A stretch of 64,000 nt of DNA from Acidobacteriota bacterium (GTDB taxonomy: Bacteria; Acidobacteriota; Terriglobia; Acidiferrales; UBA7541), in the NCBI GenBank assembly GCA_003224525.1, contig QHZB01000195.1, forward strand, positions 16,082 to 80,081, written 5' to 3'. Positions 63,257-64,000 of this stretch are shown piece after piece. A program made the translations under genes and the position numbers. The number at the start of each line of letters is the position of its first letter. Positions within the stretch are counted from its first letter, which is position 1. The notes below the pieces were generated by a model, which saw nothing but the letters and a program-made list of their open reading frames with translations, did no database searches and was not told where the DNA came from.

Positions 63257-64000
<744 letters not shown>

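Overview
The window reads as a chromosomal segment of a soil-type Acidobacteriota bacterium (Solibacter/Bryobacter-like gene content). I infer this from gene families typical of that phylum: two Oar-like TonB-dependent receptors with an N-terminal carboxypeptidase-regulatory domain, two FtsX/MacB-type ADOP permeases, CRTAC1 (FG-GAP plus ASPIC/UnbV) proteins beside long TPR proteins, several Tat-exported proteins, and GC-rich codon use almost everywhere. No 16S gene is present, so the assignment rests on gene content.

Layout. (1) 1-7.2 kb, minus strand: a catabolic locus. An aldehyde dehydrogenase and a FadR-type GntR regulator precede an overlapping operon: a 3-hydroxyisobutyrate-dehydrogenase-like reductase, 2-oxoacid dehydrogenase E1 alpha and E1 beta, an M24 enzyme with one altered metal ligand, and the start of E2. 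A perfect 10+5+10 palindrome overlaps the regulator leader, and a degenerate copy with the same half-site spacing lies in front of the divergent locus. (2) 7.5-11.4 kb, plus strand: a Tat-exported LVIVD-repeat protein, an ABC-type solute-binding protein without a permease, and an alpha/beta hydrolase. (3) 11.9-21.4 kb: an ADOP permease, an orphan molybdopterin (IorB-like) oxidoreductase, an NTF2-like double-domain protein and the first TonB receptor. (4) 21.8-44.4 kb: a large secreted-protein locus. A LacI-type regulator sits between a second TonB receptor (with a sigma70-like promoter and a LacI-like box between them) and a five-gene minus-strand operon of CRTAC1, TPR and CRTAC1-redoxin-TPR fusion proteins. 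The receptor is followed by an intrinsic terminator, a TPR protein, a Tat-exported sulfatase-fold/DUF1501-like protein and an unknown partner. A Tat-protein start broken by an IS3 remnant ends this stretch.

(5) 44.8-53.0 kb: a second ADOP permease and an RND efflux pair (inner-membrane pump plus lipoprotein adaptor), separated by IS91 and IS30 transposase debris. (6) 53.1-59.5 kb: a decayed accessory region between two tyrosine-recombinase remnants and a tRNA-Pro(TGG). It holds a VapBC-like toxin-antitoxin pair, a Rap1a/Tai-like immunity protein, an AT-richer DUF4256 gene, a YjbR-like gene, and a divergent hxlR/azoR pair in which one deletion seems to have removed both 5' ends. (7) 60-64 kb, minus strand: a MOSC/ferredoxin-reductase/2Fe-2S fusion, a VOC protein, a double DUF427 protein and a frameshifted haloalkane-dehalogenase pseudogene that runs off the right edge.

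Two themes stand out. One is the LacI-TonB receptor-CRTAC1/TPR locus, a plausible but uncharacterised surface uptake or surface-assembly system. The other is a high density of small deletions (in-frame losses in an ADOP permease and a CRTAC1 protein, truncated gene pairs, broken transposases), which suggests ongoing gene erosion. All functions are inferred from sequence read by eye; no database search was run.
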